Below are positions 7,641 through 15,339 of a stretch of DNA of 23,267 nt, one piece after another. Under the pieces are notes generated by a model. The model made no database searches and was not told where the DNA came from. It worked only from the letters and a program-made list of their open reading frames with translations. The stretch spans positions 1 to 23,267 of the forward strand of contig USSF01000037.1 of the NCBI GenBank assembly GCA_900557405.1, read 5' to 3'. This DNA comes from an uncultured Prevotella sp. (GTDB lineage: Bacteria; Bacteroidota; Bacteroidia; Bacteroidales; Bacteroidaceae). Position numbers and translations under genes: made by a program. The stretch's first letter is position 1; each line of letters begins with the position of its first letter.

Positions 7641-8657
7641 ATGAAAGCAGTACAGATAGTTGCCCCCAATGAGATGAGGGTTACGGAAATTGAAAAGCCG
7701 GTGCTTGGTGCCGGCGAGGTGTTGGTAAAGATAAAATATGTAGGCTTCTGTGGTTCAGACCTCAACACGTATCTTGGACGCAATCCTATGGTGAAGCTCC
7801 CTGTTGTGCCAGGCCATGAGGTAGGTGCCGTGATAGAGGCAGTAGGCGAGGGCGTGCCGGAGAATCTGACACCCGGAATGACGGTAACATTGAATCCATA
7901 CACCAACTGCGGACACTGCTCTTCCTGTCGCAATGGCAGATACAATGCCTGCAAGGATAATGAAACACTTGGCGTGCAGCGCCAGGGAGTGATGTGCGAA
8001 TATGCCGTGCTTCCTTGGAACAAGATAATCCCAACGGGAGATATCCCAGTAAAGGAATGTGCTCTTATAGAACCGATGAGCGTTGGTTTCCATGCCGTGT
8101 CAAGAGCGCAGGTTATGGACAATGATATCGTGATGGTTATAGGTTGTGGAATGGTCGGTCTGGGTGCTGTCATTCGTGCCTCACGTCGTGGTGCAACAGT
8201 TGTGGCATGCGACATCGATGACGAAAAGCTGGAACTGGCAAAAAAGGTGGGCGCGGCTTATTCCATCAATTCCATGACGGAGGATGTGCATGCCCGTGTT
8301 CAGGAAATCACCAATGGCTTCGGTCTCGATGTCGTTATAGAGGCTGTGGGAAGTCCGGTGACATACGTTACTGCCGTCAATGAGGTTGGCTTTACGGGCA
8401 GAGTAGTATGCATAGGATATGCCAAGACAGAGATTTCCTTCCAGACTAAACTGTTCGTTCAGAAGGAACTCGACATTCGCGGCTCGCGCAATGCCACACC
8501 AGAAGACTTCCGTGCGGTAATCAACTGTGTGAAGTCGGGCAAATACGACATCAAGCCCTTCATCACCAAAGTGGTGAAGCCCGAGGAGGCAGAGGCTGCG
8601 ATGAAGGAATGGAGCGAGAATCCGGGCAAGGTGTTCCGTATCATCGTGAAGTTCTGA
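7641..8657 (+). CDS. zinc-dependent alcohol/polyol dehydrogenase (MDR family)
   Basis: A 338-residue medium-chain dehydrogenase resembling sorbitol, threonine or L-galactonate dehydrogenases. Catalytic zinc ligands are Cys37 (FCGSD) and His59-Glu60 (PGHE). The structural zinc is bound by Cys90, Cys93, Cys96 and Cys104 (CGHCSSC...C). The nucleotide-binding loop is VIGCGMVGLGAV. It would oxidise a secondary hydroxyl of a polyol or sugar acid with NAD(P). The start MKAVQIVAPNEM at 7641 is chosen over an in-frame ATG at 7575, because the extension is Cys/Lys/His-rich, overlaps an intergenic repeat, and the family begins with a MKA-type N-terminus. It is the last gene of the probable operon; a terminator follows at 8698. 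Confidence 0.87.
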   Translation: MKAVQIVAPNEMRVTEIEKPVLGAGEVLVKIKYVGFCGSDLNTYLGRNPMVKLPVVPGHEVGAVIEAVGEGVPENLTPGMTVTLNPYTNCGHCSSCRNGRYNACKDNETLGVQRQGVMCEYAVLPWNKIIPTGDIPVKECALIEPMSVGFHAVSRAQVMDNDIVMVIGCGMVGLGAVIRASRRGATVVACDIDDEKLELAKKVGAAYSINSMTEDVHARVQEITNGFGLDVVIEAVGSPVTYVTAVNEVGFTGRVVCIGYAKTEISFQTKLFVQKELDIRGSRNATPEDFRAVINCVKSGKYDIKPFITKVVKPEEAEAAMKEWSENPGKVFRIIVKF

Positions 8658-8686
8658 ACATAAAATCGTGAAGTTCCGAACATAAA
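8643..8686 (+). repeat. 22-bp tandem duplication spanning the dehydrogenase stop codon
   Basis: The 22 bases at 8643-8664, covering the last four sense codons, the TGA stop and seven bases beyond, are repeated immediately at 8665-8686 with one difference: TGA in the first copy is CGA in the second. If the first stop was gained after duplication, the protein may once have been longer; otherwise this is a simple replication-slippage duplication in the 3' untranslated region. Confidence 0.8.
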
Positions 8687-8697
8687 AGGATATACGG

Positions 8698-8747
8698 CAA
8701 GACCGGGATGAAGCATTGTCAGGCTTTCATCCCGGTCTTGTTTGTTT
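8698..8747 (+). terminator. intrinsic terminator after the dehydrogenase operon
   Basis: Perfect 15-bp arms CAAGACCGGGATGAA (8698-8712) and TTCATCCCGGTCTTG (8726-8740) are followed by TTTGTTTT. The hairpin sits between convergent genes. The minus-strand flank is less T-rich, so its action on the beta-barrel gene is less sure. Confidence 0.85.
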
Positions 8748-8766
8748 TACAGATTGGCGCAGGCTG

Positions 8767-9456
8767 TCAGAAGTTCACGCCGAAATTAAGCGTCAGACAG
8801 CCGTTGTGCGATGTGTCGAACTCGTCGTGGCAGATGTTGGCAAGGCCGATGTCATAGGTCACATCGAAATAGAACATATCGTATGCCGCTCCACAGCCCA
8901 GACGCAGTCCGCCGTCGAACCGCTTGAATCGGTCGCTTGAGAACGAGCTTTCCGATTCGCGCGCTCCGTAGTTCTTTATCTTTCCGCCCACGCCGCAGGC
9001 GAGATAGCCGCCGGCAAACGGCTGGATGGAGAAGTGGTCGTCCAGTGCGTAGGCGTATTTCACGGTAATCGGCACCTCAAGATAATTCAGGTCGTAGGTC
9101 ATCTTCTTGCCGTCGGAGAGCTTCTTCTTGCCGCCCTTCTCCGTGTAGTAGAGACCGGTTTCGAGGAAGAGCGGAGTCTGGTCGGAGAGCGCTATTCCTG
9201 CCACAACGCCGATGTTCAGTCCGGTCTGCGAGTCGCCGCCGTCGAGGGTCGGATCGTCGGAGTTTACCGTAGAGAACGAGGGGCCGATGCGCAATCCGTA
9301 GTAGTTGTCTCCGTTCTCAAACATATTCCTTTGCCTGCTGTAATCCAGGTGTCCTGTGCGTGAATTGTAATATCTGCTTTTTGTGTAAGCCTGTGCCTGT
9401 GCGGAGGTTCCGGTAAGCATCAGTGCAGCCAGTGCCATAAGGATAATCTTTTTCAT
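8767..9456 (-). CDS. outer-membrane beta-barrel protein (porin family)
   Basis: A 229-residue protein with a signal peptide (MKKIILMALAALMLTG...AQAQA) followed by alternating polar/aromatic strands typical of the small Bacteroidetes outer-membrane beta-barrel family (PF13568-like). Examples are NYYGLRIGPSFS, LFLETGLYYTEKGG, YLEVPITVKYAY, FSIQPFAGGYLACGVGG and the closing strand CLTLNFGVNF, which ends in the Phe terminus used by the BAM machinery. The function is probably structural or transport-related; no specific ligand can be assigned. MKKIILM at 9456 is chosen because it begins the signal peptide and lies 43 bp from a good -7 box. The frame is open to 9525, but that would place the promoter inside the gene. 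Confidence 0.85.
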   Translation of the reverse strand: MKKIILMALAALMLTGTSAQAQAYTKSRYYNSRTGHLDYSRQRNMFENGDNYYGLRIGPSFSTVNSDDPTLDGGDSQTGLNIGVVAGIALSDQTPLFLETGLYYTEKGGKKKLSDGKKMTYDLNYLEVPITVKYAYALDDHFSIQPFAGGYLACGVGGKIKNYGARESESSFSSDRFKRFDGGLRLGCGAAYDMFYFDVTYDIGLANICHDEFDTSHNGCLTLNFGVNF

Positions 9457-9498
9457 AATCTTATCGTTTTTGGGGGTTATACTTCCGTTTTCTGTCCG

Positions 9499-9506
9499 CA
9501 AAGTTA
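9499..9506 (-). promoter_or_regulatory. -7 box for the beta-barrel gene
   Basis: On the minus strand TAACTTTG, an exact TAnnTTTG match followed by CGG, lies 43 bp before the chosen ATG. The expected -33 position falls at about 9526-9530, overlapping one of three TGGGGAAT-like repeats. Confidence 0.65.
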
Positions 9507-9527
9507 AAGCTTTAGACTGAGACACGA

Positions 9528-9608
9528 TGGGGAATATCCCTAAATCGTTGTGGGGAATTCCATATTATGTGATGCAGAAGATATAACCCTCCTAGATTTG
9601 TGGGGATT
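9528..9608 (+). promoter_or_regulatory. three TGGGGA(A/T)T direct repeats in a divergent promoter region
   Basis: TGGGGAAT occurs at 9528-9535 and 9551-9558 and TGGGGATT at 9601-9608. The last two lie in a longer shared word, TTGTGGGGA, exactly 50 bp apart. The first copy overlaps the expected -33 of the beta-barrel promoter; the others lie further upstream between it and terC. This arrangement fits an operator for an unidentified regulator. Confidence 0.4.
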
Positions 9609-9734
9609 GTTTTATATAAGGAAAATATGATGCCCAAGTCATACCGATTTGTATTTTCATCGTCACAATAACGAAAAAGACTATAAAAAACATAAAATAT
9701 CGGTTTCTGTAACAGGATTGTAACAGATGATGGC

Positions 9735-9742
9735 TAATTTTG
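9735..9742 (+). promoter_or_regulatory. -7 box for the TerC-family gene
   Basis: TAATTTTG followed by CAGCC matches TAnnTTTG and lies 136 bp before the terC ATG, implying a leader of about 120 nt. No recognisable -33 element is seen at the usual spacing. Confidence 0.55.
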
Positions 9743-9870
9743 CAGCCGCATTGCCCTGAGAAAAGTGAAAGCTTGAGGCTGATGCAACAGAAATGAAGTA
9801 TTTATTATCTGACTGTATTGATAGAATTCAATAAAGAAAAGCAGTCGCCTTATAATATAATAGGTAGAAA

Positions 9871-10914
9871 ATGGACTTATCAGAATTATTGTTTTTAGGA
9901 GGATTCGTGGTGTTCATCGCCGCAATCCTGTTGGTCGATATGTTTGTTATCGACAAGAAAGCTCACGTAGTATCTATCCGCGAAGCAGGCACATGGACCG
10001 CCGTATGGATTGTCCTCGCCCTCCTCTTCTCCGTGTTCTTGTGGTTTCATGGCGACATGGTGCACGGCATAGAGAATTTCTCCGACCTGCAGGCCGTCGC
10101 TTCGCGCTATGCCTCGCATCTGAAGCTCAATCCCGATGATTTCGAGGCGAGTCTGCAGCAATACCGCCACTACATGACCATATCATACATCTCCGGTTAT
10201 CTGATAGAGAAGACGCTCTCCGTGGACAACCTTTTCGTGATGATGATGATCTTCACATCCTTCGGAGTGGGGAAGAACGAATACCAGCATGTGCTCAACT
10301 GGGGCATCCTTGGGGCCATCGTGCTGCGCTTTGTGTTCATCTTCCTCGGTGCGGCAATCATCAGCCGCTTCGACTGGATATTGCTTGTGTTCGGTGCGGT
10401 GCTCGTCTATAGCGGCGTGAAGATGTATCTCAACCGCAACAAGAAGGAGGAGATGGACGTGGAGAAGCATCCGCTCGTGAAACTGCTGGCAAAGACGGGC
10501 AGGATACACACGCAGTTTGAGGGCGACAAGTTCTTCGTGCGCCGTGCCGGCCGGCTGCTTTTCACACCACTCTTCGTCACGGTGCTCGTCATCGAGTTCA
10601 GCGACCTCATCTTCGCCTTCGACAGCATCCCTGCGGTGTTCTCCGTTTCGCTCGACCCATACGTAGTGTTCTTCTCCAACATCTTCGCCATACTCGGTCT
10701 GCGCGCCATGTTCTTCCTCCTTGCGGCGATAGCCGACAGGTTCCGCTATCTGAAGCTCGGTGTCTGCGTGCTGTTGGTGTTCATCGGCGTGAAGATGCTC
10801 ATACATGAATTCGTTGAGATTGATGCCATATCGTCGCTCGTGTTCATCGTCGGCGTATTGGTTGTAAGCATCGGTGCATCGCTCGTGGTGAAGAAGCCGG
10901 CAGGTTGTGAGTAG
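9871..10914 (+). CDS. TerC family integral membrane protein
   Basis: A 347-residue inner-membrane protein of the TerC/Alx/YkoY family, which is linked to manganese and other metal-ion handling and to tellurite resistance or alkaline stress. It has about eight to nine hydrophobic segments. The family's conserved acidic membrane motifs are present: LVDMFVID near residue 21, LSVDNLFVMMMIF near residue 118, and EFSDLIFAFDSIPAVF near residue 250. A charged cytoplasmic loop (NRNKKEEMDVEKHP) separates the two halves. No tellurite-resistance neighbours are present, so metal export or homeostasis is more likely than tellurite resistance; the exact ion is not known. It appears monocistronic, with its own promoter and a terminator right after. 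Confidence 0.9.
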   Translation: MDLSELLFLGGFVVFIAAILLVDMFVIDKKAHVVSIREAGTWTAVWIVLALLFSVFLWFHGDMVHGIENFSDLQAVASRYASHLKLNPDDFEASLQQYRHYMTISYISGYLIEKTLSVDNLFVMMMIFTSFGVGKNEYQHVLNWGILGAIVLRFVFIFLGAAIISRFDWILLVFGAVLVYSGVKMYLNRNKKEEMDVEKHPLVKLLAKTGRIHTQFEGDKFFVRRAGRLLFTPLFVTVLVIEFSDLIFAFDSIPAVFSVSLDPYVVFFSNIFAILGLRAMFFLLAAIADRFRYLKLGVCVLLVFIGVKMLIHEFVEIDAISSLVFIVGVLVVSIGASLVVKKPAGCE

Positions 10915-10988
10915 ACATGCAGCCGGAATACGGGCAGACAAGTCTACGGGATAGAAGTATACAAGTATAGAAACAAACAGCAATAGAC

Positions 10989-11040
10989 AAAGGTAGGAGG
11001 AAGCCCCTGATTACGGGTGTTTTCCTCCTGCCTTTTATTT
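10989..11040 (+). terminator. intrinsic terminator after the TerC-family gene
   Basis: The arms AAAGGTAGGAGGAA and TTCCTCCTGCCTTT pair with one internal mismatch. A small inner CCC/GGG pair and a T-rich tail TTTTATTTAT complete the signal. Confidence 0.8.
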
Positions 11041-11151
11041 ATCCGGTATTGTCGAGATGAATTCCTCCCGAGGGCAATGTACGGAATGTCAATCCGTCTA
11101 CTTGCCTATAAATAATTGGGGACAATCAGATGCGCTCTCGTTTTTTATACT

Positions 11152-11159
11152 TAACTTTG
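11152..11159 (+). promoter_or_regulatory. -7 box immediately before the 5'-nucleotidase gene
   Basis: TAACTTTG followed by CAACGG is a full consensus match, but it ends only eight bases before the first candidate ATG (11168). The transcript would have almost no leader. Confidence 0.6.
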
Positions 11160-11167
11160 CAACGGAT

Positions 11168-12907
11168 ATGAAAATGAAATACCTTTTAACCGCCATGCTC
11201 GGCTTCGCAGCCTTGAGCAACACTATGGCACAAGAAACAAAAACGGTGAGACTCAGGCTCATCGAAACAAGTGATGTGCATGGGGCCTTCTTCCCTTACG
11301 ACTTCATACAGCGCAGGGAAACCAAAGGTTCGCTGGCGCGCGTCAGCTCGTATGTGAACAATCTCAGACGGGAATACGGCAGAAACGTCATCCTGCTCGA
11401 CAACGGCGACATACTGCAGGGGCAGCCGTCATGCTATTACTACAACTATGTGGCGACCGACAAGCAGAACATCGTGTCTAAGATATACAACTACATGGGA
11501 TATGACGCCGCCTCGTTCGGCAATCATGACGTGGAGCCTGGCCATAAGGTTTACGACAAATGGGTCGGTGAGGTGGACTGTCCAGTCCTCGGCGCGAATA
11601 TCGTTGATACCAAGACCGGTCTGCCCTATGTGAAGCCATACACAATAATAGAAAGGGACGGCGTGAAGGTTGCCGTGCTCGGCATGCTCACCCCGGCAAT
11701 CCCCAACTGGCTTGAGGAGGACCTTTGGAGCGGACTGAAGTTTGAGGACATCAGGCAGTCGGCAAGGAAATGGATTGCCTATCTGAGAAAGAACGAGAAG
11801 CCCGACGTCATAGTGGGACTCTTCCATAGCGGATGGGACGGCGGCATCGAGACTCCGCAATACATGGAGGATGCCGTCAAGGCCACGGCGGAAGGAGTGG
11901 ACGGATTCGACCTCATCTTCTTCGGCCACGACCACAGGGCGCGCAGGGCGGAAGTGAAAGGTCCGGACGGCAACACCGTGTTGTGTCTCGACCCTTCATG
12001 CAATGCCATGAATGTCTCTGATGCCGAAATCGTCATCACGAAGCAAGACGGCAAAGTGGTGGAGAAGACCGTCACTGGCGACGTGAAGGATATCACGGCA
12101 GAGCCTGTAGATGAGGCTTACGTGAATCATTTCGCCGCCGACATCGAGGAGGTGAAGGCGTATGTGGGCAAGAAAATCGGCAGCATCGCCAAGACGATGT
12201 ACACGAGGGACAGCTTCTTTGGCAATTCGTCTTTCATCGACCTCATACACAACATGCAGCTCTCGCTGACCAAGGCCGACATCTCATTCAACGCCCCGTT
12301 GCAGTTCAACGCCCAGATAAAGGAAGGTCCGGTATATATGAGCGATATGTTCAAGCTCTACCGCTTTGAGAACAAGCTCTGCGTGATGCGCATGACGGGC
12401 GAGGAAATCCTCCGCTACTTGGAGATGAGCTACGACCTCTGGGTGAACACCATGAAGCAGAAAGACGACCATATCATGCTGCTCGACGAGAAGAACTCCA
12501 CTGATATGCAGAAATTCGGCTTCAAGAACATGACGTTCAACTTTGATTCTGCCGCCGGCATCGATTATGAAGTGGACGTCACCAAGCCCGATGGCGAAAA
12601 GGTGAGGATTCTGCGCATGACGAACGGCGAGAAGTTCGACCCGAAGAAATGGTACCGTGTGGCGATGAACAGCTATCGTGCCAATGGCGGCGGCGAACTG
12701 CTCACCAGAGGTGCCGGCATCCCTAAGGAGGAGCTGCTCTCGCGCAAGGTATATGAGAGCGAACTCGACCTGCGCCATTATCTCGCCGAGGAGATAAAGA
12801 GAAAAGGAAAGATTTCACCGAAACAGAACAACAACTGGCGCTTCGTGCCCGAAAGCTGGGCCAAGCCCGCCCTGCAGCGCGACAGGGAGCTGCTGTTCGG
12901 GAAATGA
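11168..12907 (+). CDS. exported 5'-nucleotidase / 2',3'-cyclic phosphodiesterase family metallophosphatase
   Basis: A 579-residue secreted enzyme that removes phosphate from nucleotides (UshA/CpdB-like), probably for scavenging nucleosides and phosphate in the periplasm or at the surface. After a signal peptide (residues 1-21, ending NTMA), the calcineurin-like domain shows its metal motifs in order: Asp36-x-His38 (TSDVHG), NGD (LLDNGD), GNHD (118-121) and GHDH (253-256). The C-terminal nucleotide-binding domain follows, with NSYRANGGGELLTRGAG near the end. Two candidate starts, 11168 and 11174, encode MKMKYLL or MKYLL. The frame is open to 11057, but that start would include the promoter. 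It is followed 139 bp later by nudC, another nucleotide hydrolase; no terminator is visible between them. Confidence 0.9.
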   Translation: MKMKYLLTAMLGFAALSNTMAQETKTVRLRLIETSDVHGAFFPYDFIQRRETKGSLARVSSYVNNLRREYGRNVILLDNGDILQGQPSCYYYNYVATDKQNIVSKIYNYMGYDAASFGNHDVEPGHKVYDKWVGEVDCPVLGANIVDTKTGLPYVKPYTIIERDGVKVAVLGMLTPAIPNWLEEDLWSGLKFEDIRQSARKWIAYLRKNEKPDVIVGLFHSGWDGGIETPQYMEDAVKATAEGVDGFDLIFFGHDHRARRAEVKGPDGNTVLCLDPSCNAMNVSDAEIVITKQDGKVVEKTVTGDVKDITAEPVDEAYVNHFAADIEEVKAYVGKKIGSIAKTMYTRDSFFGNSSFIDLIHNMQLSLTKADISFNAPLQFNAQIKEGPVYMSDMFKLYRFENKLCVMRMTGEEILRYLEMSYDLWVNTMKQKDDHIMLLDEKNSTDMQKFGFKNMTFNFDSAAGIDYEVDVTKPDGEKVRILRMTNGEKFDPKKWYRVAMNSYRANGGGELLTRGAGIPKEELLSRKVYESELDLRHYLAEEIKRKGKISPKQNNNWRFVPESWAKPALQRDRELLFGK

Positions 12908-13046
12908 CAACCATATCACGCCTGATGAGCCTGTAATGCCGGTTATGCCTGTCGGCCTGTTGTGTCGCCATGACTATATGCAATATACCCATCGTGGCCA
13001 ATATCAAGAATATCCATAACAGCCGCAATATAAAAAAGAAAGGACA

Positions 13047-13823
13047 ATGAAAAAACTCTTCTTCGTCTTCTGCAAGGGAGACATAATGCTTGAGAAGCTG
13101 CCGGACGGAACATACACCATCCCGCTCTCCGAGGAACCCCCGACCGAGGTGAAGCCATGGACAAACATAATGAACGTGAGCGGACTGGAAGGCACCGAGG
13201 TGCGCACATACCGCATAGATGCCCCTGTTACCGACGACGAGAGGTTTGAGATGTGCGGTCTGCGCCCAAGCTACTACAAACTGTCATCCGAGCTTTATCT
13301 CAAGGCCGGCAAATGCCAGGAACTCCTGTATTGGGACCAGAACACCAAGTATTGTGGTGTATGCGGTGCGCCGATGAAGATGCACACCGACATCAGCAAG
13401 CGTTGCACGGAATGTGGCAAGGAAGTGTGGCCGATGCTCGCCACGGCAATCATCGTTCTGATACACAAGGGCGACGAGGTACTGCTCGTGCATGCCCGCA
13501 ACTTCAAGTCGAACTTCATGGGACTTGTTGCCGGTTTCGTGGAAACGGGCGAAACGCTCGAAGAGGCTGTGCACCGCGAGGTGATGGAGGAGACACATCT
13601 CAAGATTACCAACCTGCGCTATTTCGGCAGTCAGCCGTGGCCATACCCTTGCGGACTGATGGTGGGCTTCAATGCCGACTACGTGAGCGGCGAGATAAAG
13701 CTGCAGAAGGAGGAACTCGCCCGCGGCGCATGGTTCAAGAAGGATAACCTGCCGCAGATTCCCGAAAAGCTGAGCATCGCCCGCAAGCTCATTGATGCCT
13801 GGCTCGACGAGAGCGGAGAATAA
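13047..13823 (+). CDS. nudC: NADH pyrophosphatase NudC (Nudix hydrolase)
   Basis: A 258-residue cytoplasmic Nudix hydrolase that cleaves NAD(H) to NMN(H) and AMP, and in well-studied homologues removes NAD caps from RNA. The zinc ribbon is formed by Cys103, Cys106, Cys120 and Cys123 (CGVC...CTEC). The Nudix box runs from Gly163 (GFVETGE) through REVMEE (177-182). The diagnostic NudC signature SQPWPYP is at 195-201, which separates it from other Nudix enzymes. The N-terminal domain is short, as in many Bacteroidetes homologues. The start follows an A-rich leader (AAGAAAGGACA); a second Met at residue 14 is possible. It may be co-transcribed with the upstream 5'-nucleotidase gene. Confidence 0.93.
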   Translation: MKKLFFVFCKGDIMLEKLPDGTYTIPLSEEPPTEVKPWTNIMNVSGLEGTEVRTYRIDAPVTDDERFEMCGLRPSYYKLSSELYLKAGKCQELLYWDQNTKYCGVCGAPMKMHTDISKRCTECGKEVWPMLATAIIVLIHKGDEVLLVHARNFKSNFMGLVAGFVETGETLEEAVHREVMEETHLKITNLRYFGSQPWPYPCGLMVGFNADYVSGEIKLQKEELARGAWFKKDNLPQIPEKLSIARKLIDAWLDESGE

Positions 13824-13863
13824 CCGGAGGGCAAAAGCGTTCCTCCTGTAATATATACTTTAC

Positions 13864-13928
13864 AAGAATTGGAGAACCAGAGAATGCAGGATAAATACAG
13901 ACTGCAATTCTCTGGTTCTCCAATTCTT
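13864..13928. repeat. long near-perfect inverted repeat (26-bp stem), possible terminator
   Basis: The left arm (13864-13889) and right arm (13902-13928) pair over 26 bp with a single bulged base, leaving a 12-nt loop. It starts with AAGAATTGGAG and ends CTCCAATTCTT. It lies between the convergent nudC and alanine dehydrogenase genes, so it probably terminates transcription, although the flanks (TATAATATCC and GTAAAGTATA on the other strand) are only weakly T-rich. A second 7-bp hairpin, ACGGGAA/TTCCCGT, follows at 13941-13959. The stem is longer than ordinary terminators. Confidence 0.75.
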
Positions 13929-13994
13929 TATAATATCCTCACGGGAATCTTCTTCCCGTCTTTGTCACTTTTCCAAATCCCTGAAGGATAAAAA

Positions 13995-15101
13995 TCACAA
14001 TACCATTTCCTCATACTTCATGCCGAACACGTCGGCCACGGCCTTGAATACCACCTTGCCGTTGACGATGTTCAATCCCTTATACAGTGCAGAGTCGTCC
14101 TTGCAAGCCTGTCTCCAACCCTTGTCGGCAAGGGCGAGGGCATATCTCAGGGTGGCGTTGGTAAGGGCAAGGGTCGACGTGTTAGGCACGGCTCCAGGAA
14201 TGTTTGCCACGGCGTAATGCACGATGCCGTCCATCGTGTATACCGGTTCCGAATGTGTAGTAGGGTGCGAAGTCTCGAAACATCCGCCCTGGTCTATGGC
14301 CACGTCCACGAGTACCGACCCCGGCTCCATCAACTTCAGCATGTCGCGGGTGATAAGATGCGGAGCCTTGTCGCCAGGCACCAGCACACTGCCCACCACG
14401 ATATCCATATAAGGCAGCTTCTCGCGGATGTTATGGTCTGTAGAATACAGGGTGTGTATGTTCACCGGCAGTTCCATCTCCAGCTGGCGCAGCCTTGGCA
14501 GCGAGATATCCGTAATCCATACGTCGGCGCCCAGTCCTGCCGCCATCCTTGCAGCAGCCTCGCCCACGGTTCCACCGCCGAGCACGAGCACGTTCGTGCG
14601 GTCAACACCAGGCACTCCGCTTATCAGCTTGCCCTTGCCGCCCTTTGTCTTCTGCAGATAGTATGCTCCGTTGAGCGTTGCCATACGTCCTGCCACCTCG
14701 CTCATCGGTATGAGCAGCGGCAGACGGTGGTCGGCGGTCTCCACAGTCTCGTATGCAAGACACACGGCACCGCTCTCTATCATAGCATCTGTCAGTTCGC
14801 GGTTGCATGCGAAATGGAAATATGTGTACACGAGCTGGTCTTTCTTTATCAGCTTGTATTCCTGCTTTATCGGTTCCTTCACTTTGATTATCATCTCCGC
14901 CTCACGATACACCGACTCGATGTCGGGCAGGATCTGCGCGCCAACCTTGGTATACTGTTCGTCACTGAATCCGCTGTTCTCTCCAGCTGTATGCTGCACC
15001 ACCACGGTATGGCCGTGACGTATGAGTTCCGCTACTCCGGCAGGTGTCATGCCGACTCTGTTCTCGTTGTTCTTGATTTCTTTTGGAATACCGATTTTCA
15101 T
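13995..15101 (-). CDS. ald: alanine dehydrogenase
   Basis: A 368-residue cytoplasmic enzyme that interconverts L-alanine and pyruvate plus ammonia with NAD(H). The N-terminal domain begins MKIGIPKEIKNNENRVG, carrying the pyruvate-binding Arg15. The catalytic Lys75 (KVKEP) and His96 (YFHFACN) are at the positions known for the family. The Rossmann loop is LVLGGGTVGEAAA (roughly 170-182), and the second half carries the conserved GSVLVDVAIDQGG and PGAVPNTST segments. The start at 15101 is chosen over an in-frame ATG at 15131 because MKIGIPKE is the invariant N-terminus. No exact -7 box is seen; TAAATTTA on the minus strand at 15147-15154 is one mismatch away. It is divergent from the hybrid regulator gene. 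Confidence 0.95.
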   Translation of the reverse strand: MKIGIPKEIKNNENRVGMTPAGVAELIRHGHTVVVQHTAGENSGFSDEQYTKVGAQILPDIESVYREAEMIIKVKEPIKQEYKLIKKDQLVYTYFHFACNRELTDAMIESGAVCLAYETVETADHRLPLLIPMSEVAGRMATLNGAYYLQKTKGGKGKLISGVPGVDRTNVLVLGGGTVGEAAARMAAGLGADVWITDISLPRLRQLEMELPVNIHTLYSTDHNIREKLPYMDIVVGSVLVPGDKAPHLITRDMLKLMEPGSVLVDVAIDQGGCFETSHPTTHSEPVYTMDGIVHYAVANIPGAVPNTSTLALTNATLRYALALADKGWRQACKDDSALYKGLNIVNGKVVFKAVADVFGMKYEEMVL

Positions 15102-15225
15102 AATAATGTGTACTTTTAAAAGGTTAGACATCGTTTTTCCGGCGATAAATTTATGAAAAATCTGAATTCGCTGTCTTTTTGGTCCATATTTTTTTATGTC
15201 TTCCCCATGATTTTATTGTCATTAT

Positions 15226-15257
15226 TTTGCAGAAACAAATATTTTAACGTAACTTTG
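15226..15257 (+). promoter_or_regulatory. Bacteroidetes promoter (-33 TTTG, -7 TAACTTTG) for the hybrid regulator
   Basis: TTTG at 15226-15229 and TAACTTTG at 15250-15257 are separated by 20 bp, the best complete promoter in the window. It predicts a leader of about 75 nt before the ATG at 15340. Confidence 0.75.
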
Positions 15258-15339
15258 CAAAGTAGGCAAAGCAAAAGAAACACTGTTTTATCACATATTT
15301 ACAATATTGCCATAATACCAATTCGTTATGCACGGAACT

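Noticed and set aside
9743..9870. yybP-ykoY manganese riboswitch upstream of the TerC gene
   Set aside because: Considered because of family precedent, but the conserved core could not be found by eye.
10183..10983. 266-codon minus-strand frame across the TerC gene
   Set aside because: It is antisense to a clear membrane-protein gene, is extremely rich in His and Glu as expected from reading such codons backwards, and has no domain.
14217..15119. 300-codon plus-strand frame across alanine dehydrogenase
   Set aside because: Antisense shadow of a gene with all catalytic residues; composition rich in His, Arg and Cys, no recognisable motif.
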